Source: CAVRUH01 sp963822595 (GTDB lineage: Bacteria; Chlamydiota; Chlamydiia; Chlamydiales; Waddliaceae). Taken from it: a stretch of DNA of 64,000 nt. Made by a program: the position numbers and the translations under genes. The stretch covers positions 438,377 to 502,376 of the forward strand of contig CAWGIG010000003.1 of the NCBI GenBank assembly GCA_963822595.1. Direction: 5' to 3'. The notes under the pieces are model-generated. The model was not told the DNA's origin. It searched no databases and saw only the letters and a program-made list of their open reading frames with translations. Shown here in pieces: positions 19,001-27,242 of this stretch; the stretch's first letter is position 1, and each line of letters begins with the position of its first letter.

Positions 19001-20148
19001 TTTGAACGGAGATCATTGATTTCTTCTTTAGCTTTTGAAGCATCTTGCAACTGCGCCTGTAACTTTTCACGGACAGCCACTTGATTCTTTATTTCTTCCT
19101 GAAGAGATTGAATGCTTTGGTTTGCTTGTTGATATTTTGTGCGCATTTCTTCCAATTCTGCTTTAGCATCGGTGATTGCTTGTAGTTCAGCTTGCAAAGA
19201 CTCACGAGCGGCGATATGGATTTGGATTTCATCTTGAAGGGCTTGAATTCTATCTTTAGTTTCCTCGTGACGAACCACGGAGGTTTCGATTTGCTGAAAA
19301 AGCATATCTTTATCCGCCATAGCTGCTTCTTCCTCTTGCGCTTCCATTACAGCAGGGATGGGGGCTTCAGCCATAGTTGTTTCTTGTTCTTCAAGTTTCG
19401 CAGCAGAGCGAGGCTCTACCCTTTGAATTTTGTTGATGAGCGTCCATGGAAGGCCAAGACTCTGTTGCGTTTGAGCAATTTGAAGATTCAGGAACTTATC
19501 TTTTGCATAGGTATAGTCAAATTCGGTTTCCATTCCCTGTTTGTTAGTTGTGTATCCATGGATGCCGAAATCGACTTCAAGGTTCACGAGATTTTCGGTT
19601 TTAATTTTTCCGTCACGTAGGCCTGTACTTAAGGTGATTGTATCAGTGAGTATAGAGCCGGGAAGATGGTCTCCATTTTTTAATTCGATATCAAACATAC
19701 GTTTCTTTGGGTTGGAGTATTTTCCATCCGTCTGCTTTAAAGTCACATACTTAATATTTGAAGGAGAGATCTCTTTTTGGATGGTATATTGTGGGTGTTC
19801 TCGACTAGGAAGGTATTGTATAAGAATGAAGTTCTCTGTAGGTAGGTCTGCGACGTAGCTATAACCGCCATGAGTGATAATTTGAATTTTATTTTTTTCA
19901 GATTTTGGTGAAAAAGCGATGAAGGCGACATCCTTTACATTAATGGGTAGGCTTCCGAAGGAGTATTCGAGTTGCGGGATGCTTTTAAGGGTCCCTTTGA
20001 TGGAAGTCCCATCTTGAAGGATAAGGGTGTCTTCGCTTTTATTTCCTTGTTTCTGGAGGTTTTCAAGTTCAGAGGGAGAAATAATCCCAGATCCCGCTAA
20101 AAGAGGGGTTCCCGTTAAAAAACACAAGGTATACACATATTTTTGCAT
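16057..20148 (-). CDS. very long secreted coiled-coil protein
   Basis: A 1363-aa protein. The signal peptide is MQKYVYTLCFLTGTPLLAG. A folded region follows to about residue 250, with two similar blocks of the type DGTSIKGTL and GDHLPGSIL. The rest (about 280-1350) is heptad-rich coiled coil built from internal repeats. About six 45-residue units occur between roughly 285 and 560, with recurring AELQ/DLQ, KYxxANQSIQ and ALQxEI phrases. About three 35-residue units occur near 760-870, and three 14-residue units KDQEEYxxxMTEKA around 1125-1170. It would form a rod tens of nanometres long in the periplasm or at the envelope. AAGGAATC precedes the ATG. It forms an operon with the FGE-domain gene, and it diverges from uvrA. 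Confidence 0.8.
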   Translation of the reverse strand: MQKYVYTLCFLTGTPLLAGSGIISPSELENLQKQGNKSEDTLILQDGTSIKGTLKSIPQLEYSFGSLPINVKDVAFIAFSPKSEKNKIQIITHGGYSYVADLPTENFILIQYLPSREHPQYTIQKEISPSNIKYVTLKQTDGKYSNPKKRMFDIELKNGDHLPGSILTDTITLSTGLRDGKIKTENLVNLEVDFGIHGYTTNKQGMETEFDYTYAKDKFLNLQIAQTQQSLGLPWTLINKIQRVEPRSAAKLEEQETTMAEAPIPAVMEAQEEEAAMADKDMLFQQIETSVVRHEETKDRIQALQDEIQIHIAARESLQAELQAITDAKAELEEMRTKYQQANQSIQSLQEEIKNQVAVREKLQAQLQDASKAKEEINDLRSKYNQANQSIQSLQQEIQNQVAVRENFQSDLQDTSTANAEMDELRAKYEETSQSLHALQDEIKDLVAVRQNLQEELDAASKAKVQLDELRGKYDEANQSIQALQEKINNHVADRENMQSELQDASIAKAEMDDLRSKYEKANQSVQSLQNQIEKHITARENLQTELRGVAEVRAEMEELLMQKSEAEGQIRLTYNLETEFVKTKILKDQLDQLSSDIRITDKGTLELVNRYEAEVKALQLLLSGKQRKVEFSEKELAQTLKEIGKWKESAQKQNMQAQRGAPLQNIHPVHILSDVDILSTALNAQSKKMSSLKNALEETKGRINTAEERSNSLNKIANTLQQTLEETQQRYNTAEQKSQSLEAEFLRQVATTENLENKYLTHKTELENTITSLREAHEEVQNQLQQKETVINDLKATQDELQNTIANFRQAQEEGQKQLQDKENVIYALSASKEDLEKTITNFQEAQEQGQKELQEKETIINALTAVKEELEMSLAQLKEAEENQIRVLTTQDNHEHQMHLLSDIDQLTKALKLEQNSVHATKQNLQELETTITSLQEALTGTQMDLSEKEREFQMLQAAKAEVEENHSSQIESYASIIAAKHKKIEELEMELENALRAELIKRFEYEERLADMTQNLAEEKRALEQTQQELEQALDRINNTSQFAESLENQLQSITQKAISFGDEYAMTKEKLSEAETELQDLHASNLHLQYLLAESANKMNDGSQQIRDQEEYAIKMTQKAKDQEEYLSRMTEKAKDQEEYVTKMTEKAKDLEDKLVEKSLELDNLRSSYLSEQYNWVENHAIKHGEYAQKIEELQSALENERNKGQREIEELMAAIGSERELTRELGVQLQRVHATETKFKKQLEQQATKISEAASIIGSLKTENHNYKEKLEARYEGIDILSHEIADLQENTNVVKAFQVELEKIKTEKEQLLQKLQEERDAVADKTALIKGLDAIVKLQKSTLERIERSQMVLKEDK

Positions 20149-20176
20149 GGCAACGATTCCTTCTTTAATCCCGACC

Positions 20177-20205
20177 TTGCGGGTATTGTTTCAAACTGTT
20201 ATAAT
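20177..20205 (+). promoter_or_regulatory. sigma70-type promoter for uvrA
   Basis: TTGCGG at 20177-20182 and TATAAT at 20200-20205, separated by 17 bp, lie 25 bp upstream of the chosen uvrA ATG. This gives a short leader of about 18 nt. It lies in the divergent gap between the coiled-coil gene and uvrA. Confidence 0.6.
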
Positions 20206-20230
20206 CAAACTACTCTCTTATATACATCAT

Positions 20231-23200
20231 ATGAAAAAAGATAAAGTGAATAATCACAAAATTGTTTTGAAAAAGGTCAAAGTCCATAACCTTAAATCGG
20301 TTGACTTGACCTTGGACCCCAATGAACTGATTGTTTGTACTGGGGTTTCCGGCTCGGGGAAGTCCTCGCTAGCTTTCGATACTTTATATATGGAGGGTCA
20401 GCGCCGCTATGTTGAATCATTATCAACTTTTGCAAGGCGTCAAATGGGGGAAATGTCAAAACCTGACCTCGAACATGCTTCGGGAATTTCCCCGACCATT
20501 TCCATAGAACAGAAAACTACAGGTCGCAATCCCCGGTCTACGGTGGGCACTTTAACAGAAATCTACGACTATCTCCGTGTCCTCTATGCACGTATTGGCA
20601 CACCCCACTGTCCTGTGAGTGGTGAAGCCGTATCGCCTCAGGGTAGAGAAAAAATCATCAAAACGATTCAAAGCATGGACGAAGGAACAAAGATCATTGT
20701 CTTAGCTCCTTATGCCAAAGAAAAGAAGGGTGAATTCAAAGAGGATTTTCAAGAACTTCTACGTAAAGGGTTTATGAGAGTCTACGTCGATGGCAACATG
20801 GTTAGCCTCGGAGAAGAGCTCACTTTAGATGGCAATGTTTCCCACAATGTCGATGTTGTGATAGATCGATTGGTCGTCAATAAAGAAAATCATTCCCGAA
20901 TTGCCGAGGCTGTAACCTCCGCATTGACTATGGGAGATGGCATTTGCACCGTATTAAACGCAGATACTCATGAAGAGAAACTCTTTTCCATGCATGCCTA
21001 TTCCCAGAAATCGGGACTATCTTACGATTCCTTAGAACCCCAAGATTTTTCCTTTAATAGTCCCTCTGGAATGTGCCCTAGGTGCCATGGAATGGGCAAA
21101 ATCAATGAATTTCATCTAGACTTAATCATCGATCCAAATCTAAGCATTGCCGAAAACTGCTGTACAGTTGCAAGTACCTACCAAACGGTCCGTTATGGGA
21201 ATATCTATGACAATTTGGCGGAGATTTATGGATTTAGCGTCCATACTCCGTGGAAAAAACTATCCCCAGAAGCTCAAAACATCTTTCTTTACGGAACCAA
21301 GAAGAAATGGACTCGGATGCGCTTCGTCCATCCTGATACAGGAGCCGTTTGGATGGATCACATTCGTTGGAGAGGCGTGTTGCACGAGGCGCATGCCCGT
21401 TACGCCGAAGCCAAGAGCGAACGCTACAGAAATAGAATGCTTGAACTGATGAGCGAGCAAGTCTGTCCTGAATGTCATGGACAACGGCTAAGGCCTTATC
21501 CCGCGGCGACAATTTTCTATGGAAAACGGATCAGCGACCTGACAGGCATGACCATCGCTGAATGCCAGGATTTCTTTAATCATCTTCAGGTCACTGCTGA
21601 GGAAAAGCTGATTGGCGAAGAACTTTTGAAAGAAATATCCGAACGATTGAAGTTCTTAATGGATGTCGGGCTCCATTATTTAACCTTAGATAGAACAGCT
21701 CCTACCCTTTCCGGCGGTGAGGCACAGCGCGTACGCCTAGCCTCTCAAATCGGCTGTGGACTCGTCGGAATCACATATATCCTCGATGAACCCTCCATCG
21801 GACTCCATCCTCGCGATAATAAACGGCTGATAAAAACGCTCAAGCATCTAAGAGACATGGGAAATACCGTTGTCGTTGTCGAACATGACGAAGAGACCAT
21901 TTGGGAAGCCGATAGAGTCGTCGATGTAGGACCGGGACCCGGTACTTTGGGTGGAGAAATCCTCGTCAATGGCGATCATAAACAGCTCATCGAACACCCT
22001 AATTCCCTCACTGGGGGATATTTATCAGGAAGATTAAAGCTAGAGATTCCTAAAAAACGACGCAAACCTCTCAAAGAATCGATCGAAGTTAAAGGAGCAA
22101 AGCATCACAACCTAAAAAATGTGAACGTCAAATTTCCGTTGGGTGTCTTGATAGCTATCACAGGCGTTTCGGGCTCCGGGAAGTCTTCATTGATCACCGA
22201 AACACTTTATCCTGCGCTCAGCAACGCCCTCCATCACGGAGAACACAAAGTCGGCGAACACAAATCTATCGAAGGTTTGGACAATATCGACAAAGTCATC
22301 GCCATCGATCAATCCCCTATCGGAAAAAATCCACGATCGAATCCTGCCACATACATCAAGCTTTTGGATGAAATCCGCGACCTTTTTAGCAATCTTACTG
22401 AGAGCAAGTCGCGAGGATATCTACCCGGTCGCTTTAGCTTTAACGTCCGCGAAGGTTCTTGCGCCCAATGCCGCGGGATGGGAATGGTCAAAATCGACAT
22501 GGACTTTATGGAAGATGCCTGGATCGATTGCCCCCTCTGCAATGGAATGAGATTTGATCCAGAAACCCTCTCGGTATACTATAAAGGGAAAAACATCTTC
22601 GACATCATTAATATGGAAGTTTCCGAAGCCTTGGAACACTTCAAAAATATCCCTTCGATCCGTCACAAACTCGAAACCCTCGTTAAAGTAGGTCTTGATT
22701 ATATTAAAATCGGACAATCCTCAACAACACTCTCCGGTGGCGAAGCGCAAAGGGTCAAACTTGCAAAAGAGCTCGTCCGTCCGGCTACAGGAAGAACCCT
22801 GTATATCTTAGACGAACCCACTACCGGGCTTCATTTTCATGACATTAAACACCTTTTACAAGTGCTTCAGGAACTTGTCGATCGGGGAAATACGGTCATC
22901 GTCATTGAGCATAATATGCACATTGTGAAGTCGGCTGATTGGATTATCGATGTAGGCCCCGAAGGCGGAAATGGTGGTGGAGAAATTGTTGCAACAGGAA
23001 CGCCTGAAAAAATTTCGAAGATGGATACCCCAACCGGACATGCTGTACACGAAGCCCTTCACTACGACTATAAAGCTGTCATTGCTGCCGCCCTCAAACG
23101 AAAGAAAGCCCAGAGTGCTCCGGGAATTAAAGAAATTACCGTTGAAGGGGCCGAACAAAACAATCTGAAGATGATTGACGTCAAAATTCCGCGAGAAAAG

Positions 23201-25909
23201 CTGACGGTTTGCACAGGACCTTCCGGCTCGGGTAAGACTTCTCTTGCCTTTGACACCATTTATGCTGAAGGGCAACGCCGCTATATAGAATCGCTGTCGC
23301 CTTATGCGAGACAGTTTGTGAAGCAGATGGCGAAGCCGAAAGTAATACATGTCGATGGACTCTCCCCCGCCATTGCTATCGAACAAAAAGCCCATGCAGG
23401 CAATCCTAGAAGCACCATTGGGACGATGACCGAAATCTACGATTACTTGCGCATTCTTTATGCTCGGGTGGGAATCCCGCATTGCCCTGAGACCGGAGAA
23501 GTGATACAGACCATCAGCAAAGAACATGTGGCTAATCGAATCCTAGAATTGCCTGAAGGGGAAAAAATCCAGATTTTAGCTACGGTAAAAATCGCTAAAA
23601 ACGAGAGATTTGATGATGTCATCTCCCGATTACAACGGCAAGGATTTGTACGGGTCCGATTGAACGGCACATTTTTTTCGGTAGATCAACCGGAACTCCT
23701 CGAAGCCTTTGACAGAAAAAGAAAAAATGAGCTGTTTTTAGTGATCGATCGACTGATTGTTGGTCCTGGCATCGAAAACCGTTTATTGGAAGCCCTTGAA
23801 AAAGCGGCAACACTTGGAAATAACGAAATTACCGTCGTCACAGATTCAGGAGACCTCTTCTTCAACCTCTCCTTTGCCGTTGAAAGCACTGGGAAGTCCT
23901 ATCCGCCCATTACCCCCCACACTTTTGCCTTCAATACCGCCGAAGGAATGTGCATGGACTGTCTTGGACTAGGATATATCTATGGCGCAAACCTCACTCA
24001 GAAACCAGAGATCATGTCATTTAGCGCTGAAGGACTCATTCGCAACCTATGGGAAGAAGGAGCCAATGAGGAAGCTCTTGATCACTTTAACACTTTTCTA
24101 GAAAAAGAAAAAATTGACCCATCCCTTCCTCTAAGAGAACTTCCGGTAAAAAAATTGCAGCTCCTATTAAATGGCTCCCCTGCCGATAAATGGTATGAAA
24201 GTGCGTACGGATTTAATTTCCGCTGGATCGGGATCAATCATGTTCTAGCAAAAGCAGGAAAAAGCGCCACCACAGAAGTGCGTGAGAACATTGTTCCGTT
24301 ATTGAATGAACTCCCCTGTCTCTCATGCAATGGAACAAGACTCAATCCTCTTGCACGAAACGTTACAATTGATGGTACCTCTATCAGCGACTTGTGCTCG
24401 CTGCCGATAGATCAAGCGATTCCTAGAATTGAAAAAATTAAACTGCCGAAAGCCGAGAAAAAGCTCCTTAGCGAAGTCACTACACAATTGCAGAATAGAC
24501 TGAACTTCCTCCTTGAGGTAGGACTCAACTATGTTTCACTTGATAGAAAGGCTCCGACACTTAGCGGCGGTGAGTCTCAAAGAATTCGGCTTGCAAGACA
24601 GCTTGGAAGCGGCCTAACAGGCGTTTTGTATGTTCTTGATGAGCCTACTATCGGACTTCATCCTCATGACAATGCGAGACTGAATGCAGCCCTCAAAAAG
24701 CTAAAAGACCTTGGAAATACCATGCTGATAGTAGAACACGACCCTCAGACTATCGCCACAGCTGACTACATTATCGATTTCGGGCCTGCGTCGGGAGTGC
24801 ACGGTGGACACATTACCGCTCAAGGAACTTACAAGCAGATTTTGCGTTCTTCGAAGTCACTGACTGGCGCCTATCTATCTGGGAGGAAATCGATAGATAT
24901 TCCTGGAAAACGACGACCCTGTGATCAAGGATCGTTAACGATTAAAAACGCTACCATTCACAATCTGAAAAAAGTGAGCACCGAGATCCCTCTTGGAGTT
25001 CTCACTTGCTTAACAGGCGTTTCGGGATCGGGAAAATCGACGCTTCTGCAAAATGTGATTCTACCTGCGATTGAGAAAGGGCTTTTGTTACATGATACCG
25101 TCGAATTAAATGGAACCGGAACAGTGAGTGGCATCGACGCTTTTGATAAAGTGATTTCTATTGATCAGAACCCCATTGGCCATACAGCTCGCTCGAATGT
25201 TTGTACTTATGTGGAGGTCTTTGACAAGATACGCGAGTTCTTTGCTTCACTTCCCCTTTCTAAAACGAAAGGACTCCAGCCGAGGCACTTCAGTTACAAC
25301 CATTTGAAAGGGATGTGTTCGACTTGCTGGGGCATGGGATATAAACGTGTGGAAATGTTCTTCTTGCCTCCTGTCAGGGTCGTTTGCGAAGCCTGCAAGG
25401 GCATGCGGTTGAATCCGGTAAGCTTAGAGGTGACGTATTCCGGAAAAAACCTAGGTCAAATTTTGGACTCTACCGTAGATGAGACGCGGCTGTTGTTTCA
25501 GCACCATCCTAAAATTACGCGAATTCTCGACACATTGATTTCTGTAGGCTTGGGATATCTTAAGTTAGGGCAGGAGATGGCAACTTTATCGGGTGGTGAA
25601 GCGCAGAGAATCAAGCTCAGTAGGGAATTAGCAAAAAGATCGACCGGAAAGACACTTTATCTATTAGATGAGCCGACAACTGGGCTTCATGCGGATGATA
25701 TAGCCAAATTATTAGGGGTTTTGCACCGATTAGTGGACAAAGGAAATACGATGATCGTCATTGAACATAACATTGATTTCATCAAAAATGCCGATCATAT
25801 TATCGACCTTGGACCCGAAGCCGGAGACAAAGGAGGTACCATCGTGGCCACTGGAACTCCCGAGCAAATAGCCAAGAACAAAAAATCGATCACCGCCAAA
25901 TACCTGTAA
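20231..25909 (+). CDS. uvrA: excinuclease ABC subunit A, fused tandem double UvrA
   Basis: A 1892-aa protein, twice the usual length. It contains two complete UvrA units in one chain. Walker A motifs lie near residues 38, 645, 996 and 1596 (GVSGSGKSS, GVSGSGKSS, GPSGSGKTS, GVSGSGKST). ABC signatures LSGGE lie near 493, 834, 1444 and 1787. Zinc-finger CxxC pairs occur in each half (CPRC/CPEC, CAQC/CPLC, CMDC/CLSC, CSTC/CEAC). UvrA finds bulky DNA lesions and loads UvrB in nucleotide excision repair. The duplicated form is characteristic of Chlamydiae. The frame is open further upstream, but the ATG at 20231 follows a good promoter and begins where homology starts. Confidence 0.96.
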   Translation: MKKDKVNNHKIVLKKVKVHNLKSVDLTLDPNELIVCTGVSGSGKSSLAFDTLYMEGQRRYVESLSTFARRQMGEMSKPDLEHASGISPTISIEQKTTGRNPRSTVGTLTEIYDYLRVLYARIGTPHCPVSGEAVSPQGREKIIKTIQSMDEGTKIIVLAPYAKEKKGEFKEDFQELLRKGFMRVYVDGNMVSLGEELTLDGNVSHNVDVVIDRLVVNKENHSRIAEAVTSALTMGDGICTVLNADTHEEKLFSMHAYSQKSGLSYDSLEPQDFSFNSPSGMCPRCHGMGKINEFHLDLIIDPNLSIAENCCTVASTYQTVRYGNIYDNLAEIYGFSVHTPWKKLSPEAQNIFLYGTKKKWTRMRFVHPDTGAVWMDHIRWRGVLHEAHARYAEAKSERYRNRMLELMSEQVCPECHGQRLRPYPAATIFYGKRISDLTGMTIAECQDFFNHLQVTAEEKLIGEELLKEISERLKFLMDVGLHYLTLDRTAPTLSGGEAQRVRLASQIGCGLVGITYILDEPSIGLHPRDNKRLIKTLKHLRDMGNTVVVVEHDEETIWEADRVVDVGPGPGTLGGEILVNGDHKQLIEHPNSLTGGYLSGRLKLEIPKKRRKPLKESIEVKGAKHHNLKNVNVKFPLGVLIAITGVSGSGKSSLITETLYPALSNALHHGEHKVGEHKSIEGLDNIDKVIAIDQSPIGKNPRSNPATYIKLLDEIRDLFSNLTESKSRGYLPGRFSFNVREGSCAQCRGMGMVKIDMDFMEDAWIDCPLCNGMRFDPETLSVYYKGKNIFDIINMEVSEALEHFKNIPSIRHKLETLVKVGLDYIKIGQSSTTLSGGEAQRVKLAKELVRPATGRTLYILDEPTTGLHFHDIKHLLQVLQELVDRGNTVIVIEHNMHIVKSADWIIDVGPEGGNGGGEIVATGTPEKISKMDTPTGHAVHEALHYDYKAVIAAALKRKKAQSAPGIKEITVEGAEQNNLKMIDVKIPREKLTVCTGPSGSGKTSLAFDTIYAEGQRRYIESLSPYARQFVKQMAKPKVIHVDGLSPAIAIEQKAHAGNPRSTIGTMTEIYDYLRILYARVGIPHCPETGEVIQTISKEHVANRILELPEGEKIQILATVKIAKNERFDDVISRLQRQGFVRVRLNGTFFSVDQPELLEAFDRKRKNELFLVIDRLIVGPGIENRLLEALEKAATLGNNEITVVTDSGDLFFNLSFAVESTGKSYPPITPHTFAFNTAEGMCMDCLGLGYIYGANLTQKPEIMSFSAEGLIRNLWEEGANEEALDHFNTFLEKEKIDPSLPLRELPVKKLQLLLNGSPADKWYESAYGFNFRWIGINHVLAKAGKSATTEVRENIVPLLNELPCLSCNGTRLNPLARNVTIDGTSISDLCSLPIDQAIPRIEKIKLPKAEKKLLSEVTTQLQNRLNFLLEVGLNYVSLDRKAPTLSGGESQRIRLARQLGSGLTGVLYVLDEPTIGLHPHDNARLNAALKKLKDLGNTMLIVEHDPQTIATADYIIDFGPASGVHGGHITAQGTYKQILRSSKSLTGAYLSGRKSIDIPGKRRPCDQGSLTIKNATIHNLKKVSTEIPLGVLTCLTGVSGSGKSTLLQNVILPAIEKGLLLHDTVELNGTGTVSGIDAFDKVISIDQNPIGHTARSNVCTYVEVFDKIREFFASLPLSKTKGLQPRHFSYNHLKGMCSTCWGMGYKRVEMFFLPPVRVVCEACKGMRLNPVSLEVTYSGKNLGQILDSTVDETRLLFQHHPKITRILDTLISVGLGYLKLGQEMATLSGGEAQRIKLSRELAKRSTGKTLYLLDEPTTGLHADDIAKLLGVLHRLVDKGNTMIVIEHNIDFIKNADHIIDLGPEAGDKGGTIVATGTPEQIAKNKKSITAKYL

Positions 25910-25941
25910 AAGCACCTATTAACTCGGGAATATCAGTTCAA

Positions 25942-26260
25942 GAGGGCTGAAAGCCTGGCTCGTGACAGCCCAGGCAGAGCGAAGCGAAGGCCTGGGTTGA
26001 CGTCGATAAAAAAAGTCAGAGCCCTGGAAGGGCGACTCATTCCGGTGAAATGATGTCTATGGAAAAATGGATGAGTCGCCCTTGCAGGGCTTTTTCATTT
26101 TTTTTCACCCTGCTCCCAGGCCTTCGCTTCGCTCTGCCTGGGCTGTCACGAGCCTGGCTTACAGCCCTCATGAAATGATAAAATATTTTTTAAGTTGATG
26201 ACATTGCGCTTCGCTCTGCCTGGGCTATCAAAAAGCTGGCTTTCAGCCCTCATGAATCGA
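25942..26260. repeat. GGGCTGAAAGCC-type palindromic repeat
   Basis: The left arm (about 25942-26005) runs GAGGGCTGAAAGCCTGGC then CGTGACAGCCCAGGCAGAGC and GAAGCGAAGGCCTGGG. The right arm (about 26113-26170) is the reverse complement, and a partial third arm with GCTTCGCTCTGCCTGGGCTA follows to 26260. The repeat also contains the core TTTAAGTTGATGACATTG (26189-26206). The same family is at 39101-39530, with a degraded copy near 4250-4480. Confidence 0.8.
26020..26105 (+). terminator. terminator-like hairpin inside the repeat, after uvrA
   Basis: AGCCCTGGAAGGGCGACTCAT (about 26020-26040) pairs with ATGAGTCGCCCTTGCAGGGCT (26071-26091), with a 30-nt loop. TTTTTCATTTTTTTT follows at once. It lies 110 bp after the uvrA stop, so the repeat may serve as its intrinsic terminator. 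Confidence 0.6.
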
Positions 26261-26279
26261 TAAACTATTCTTCTTCATG

Positions 26280-26310
26280 AGAGGTAATTTTCCTCGGGAA
26301 AATTACCTCT
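26280..26310 (-). terminator. perfect 14-bp hairpin after the G1 peptidase gene
   Basis: AGAGGTAATTTTCC (26280-26293) and GGAAAATTACCTCT (26297-26310) form a perfect stem with a 3-nt loop, 11 bp beyond the stop of the minus-strand gene. A strong U tract is lacking on either side, so termination may be partial, or the hairpin may protect the mRNA 3' end. Confidence 0.5.
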
Positions 26311-26321
26311 TGGATATGAAT

Positions 26322-27170
26322 CTATTGATGTTCCCAGGTTACGGTAAAGGCGCTTCCATTAGTCGAAAGAGATGATGGAAGAGCTTTTACTGTATTATTT
26401 GAAGTGACCATGGTCAATTCTTCGTTAACCCAATGAGTATTGTTTATACCACCAGTAGTGTCGCTAATGGTTGCTGAACACTCGGTAAAACTCACTGTGT
26501 TAAAATCAGCTAAAGGCAATACCCCGTTAAGATAAGGCGCTTCAACAACCCATTCTGCTGAACTTCTTTTGGCCTTCGAAGACTTCGTATAACTTGTCGG
26601 TACATTACTATACACATTATGTGTGTAATTTATGAGCGTCAAGTGGAAAATATTTTTTCCTACATATGTTACAACGCCGGCAATGTGATCACCATTATTG
26701 ACCGGAAAGCCAACAATTTCATAGGAAGCATTTGGATACATCTCAAACCAAGCATAATTATGCTGGCTTCCGCTAATCCAGTCTTGCTCAGTACCGATCT
26801 GCTCGACTGTTCCGCTAGAATAACCATCAATCCCCACCCATATAGAACTATAACTATTACTCGAAGTTGATGAAAGGGTCGGAACTGTCCAAGCTCCCGA
26901 AACAGAAGTCACTGAATTGGATGCGGGCTTTGTTAAGTTCGTAACGGCTGCATAACCGCTCCAATTTTGAGATGTACCCTCTTCAACTTTCATATGCGGA
27001 TAGGTTTTATGGCTTTTCCCCACAAGTGCCGGAGGTCCTCTTTCAATTTGACGATATTCACATTGAATCTCCTGAAACGTTTCAAGCGTTTGCAGAATGT
27101 CCTCGACAGCGAATAAATTCGTCGAAAAAGATGTTAAGGTGATTAATGTGTAAAAAATGATTTTGTGCAT
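26322..27170 (-). CDS. secreted glutamic peptidase, family G1 (eqolisin)
   Basis: A 282-aa protein with a signal peptide (MHKIIFYTLITLTSFSTNLFA), a short propeptide-like region, and a G1-type all-beta catalytic domain. Family landmarks are QNWSGYAAV (residues 68-76), VSGAWTVP (90-97), SIWVGIDGYSSGTVEQIGTE (109-128), YAWFEMYP (139-146) and SAEWVVEAP (204-212). The catalytic Gln and Glu would be Gln124 and Glu206. This family is best known from filamentous fungi as acid peptidases, and it is less common in bacteria. The start is fixed by GGGAGGATTGC before the ATG at 27170. An exported acid protease would suit life in an acidified vacuole, which is inference. Confidence 0.88.
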   Translation of the reverse strand: MHKIIFYTLITLTSFSTNLFAVEDILQTLETFQEIQCEYRQIERGPPALVGKSHKTYPHMKVEEGTSQNWSGYAAVTNLTKPASNSVTSVSGAWTVPTLSSTSSNSYSSIWVGIDGYSSGTVEQIGTEQDWISGSQHNYAWFEMYPNASYEIVGFPVNNGDHIAGVVTYVGKNIFHLTLINYTHNVYSNVPTSYTKSSKAKRSSAEWVVEAPYLNGVLPLADFNTVSFTECSATISDTTGGINNTHWVNEELTMVTSNNTVKALPSSLSTNGSAFTVTWEHQ

Positions 27171-27242
27171 GCAATCCTCCCGGATTTGTTTTGTTAAAAA
27201 AATCGTTGGTATCACAAAAGGAATAAGATGGTCAACTTTTTT

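Noticed and set aside
20027..20230. N-terminal extension of UvrA by 68 codons
   Set aside because: It overlaps the divergent gene start and the promoter, and the residues do not resemble UvrA; the ATG at 20231 is preferred.
22856..23527. 223-codon minus ORF antisense to uvrA
   Set aside because: Fully contained in the strongly supported uvrA frame; no domain or ribosome site.
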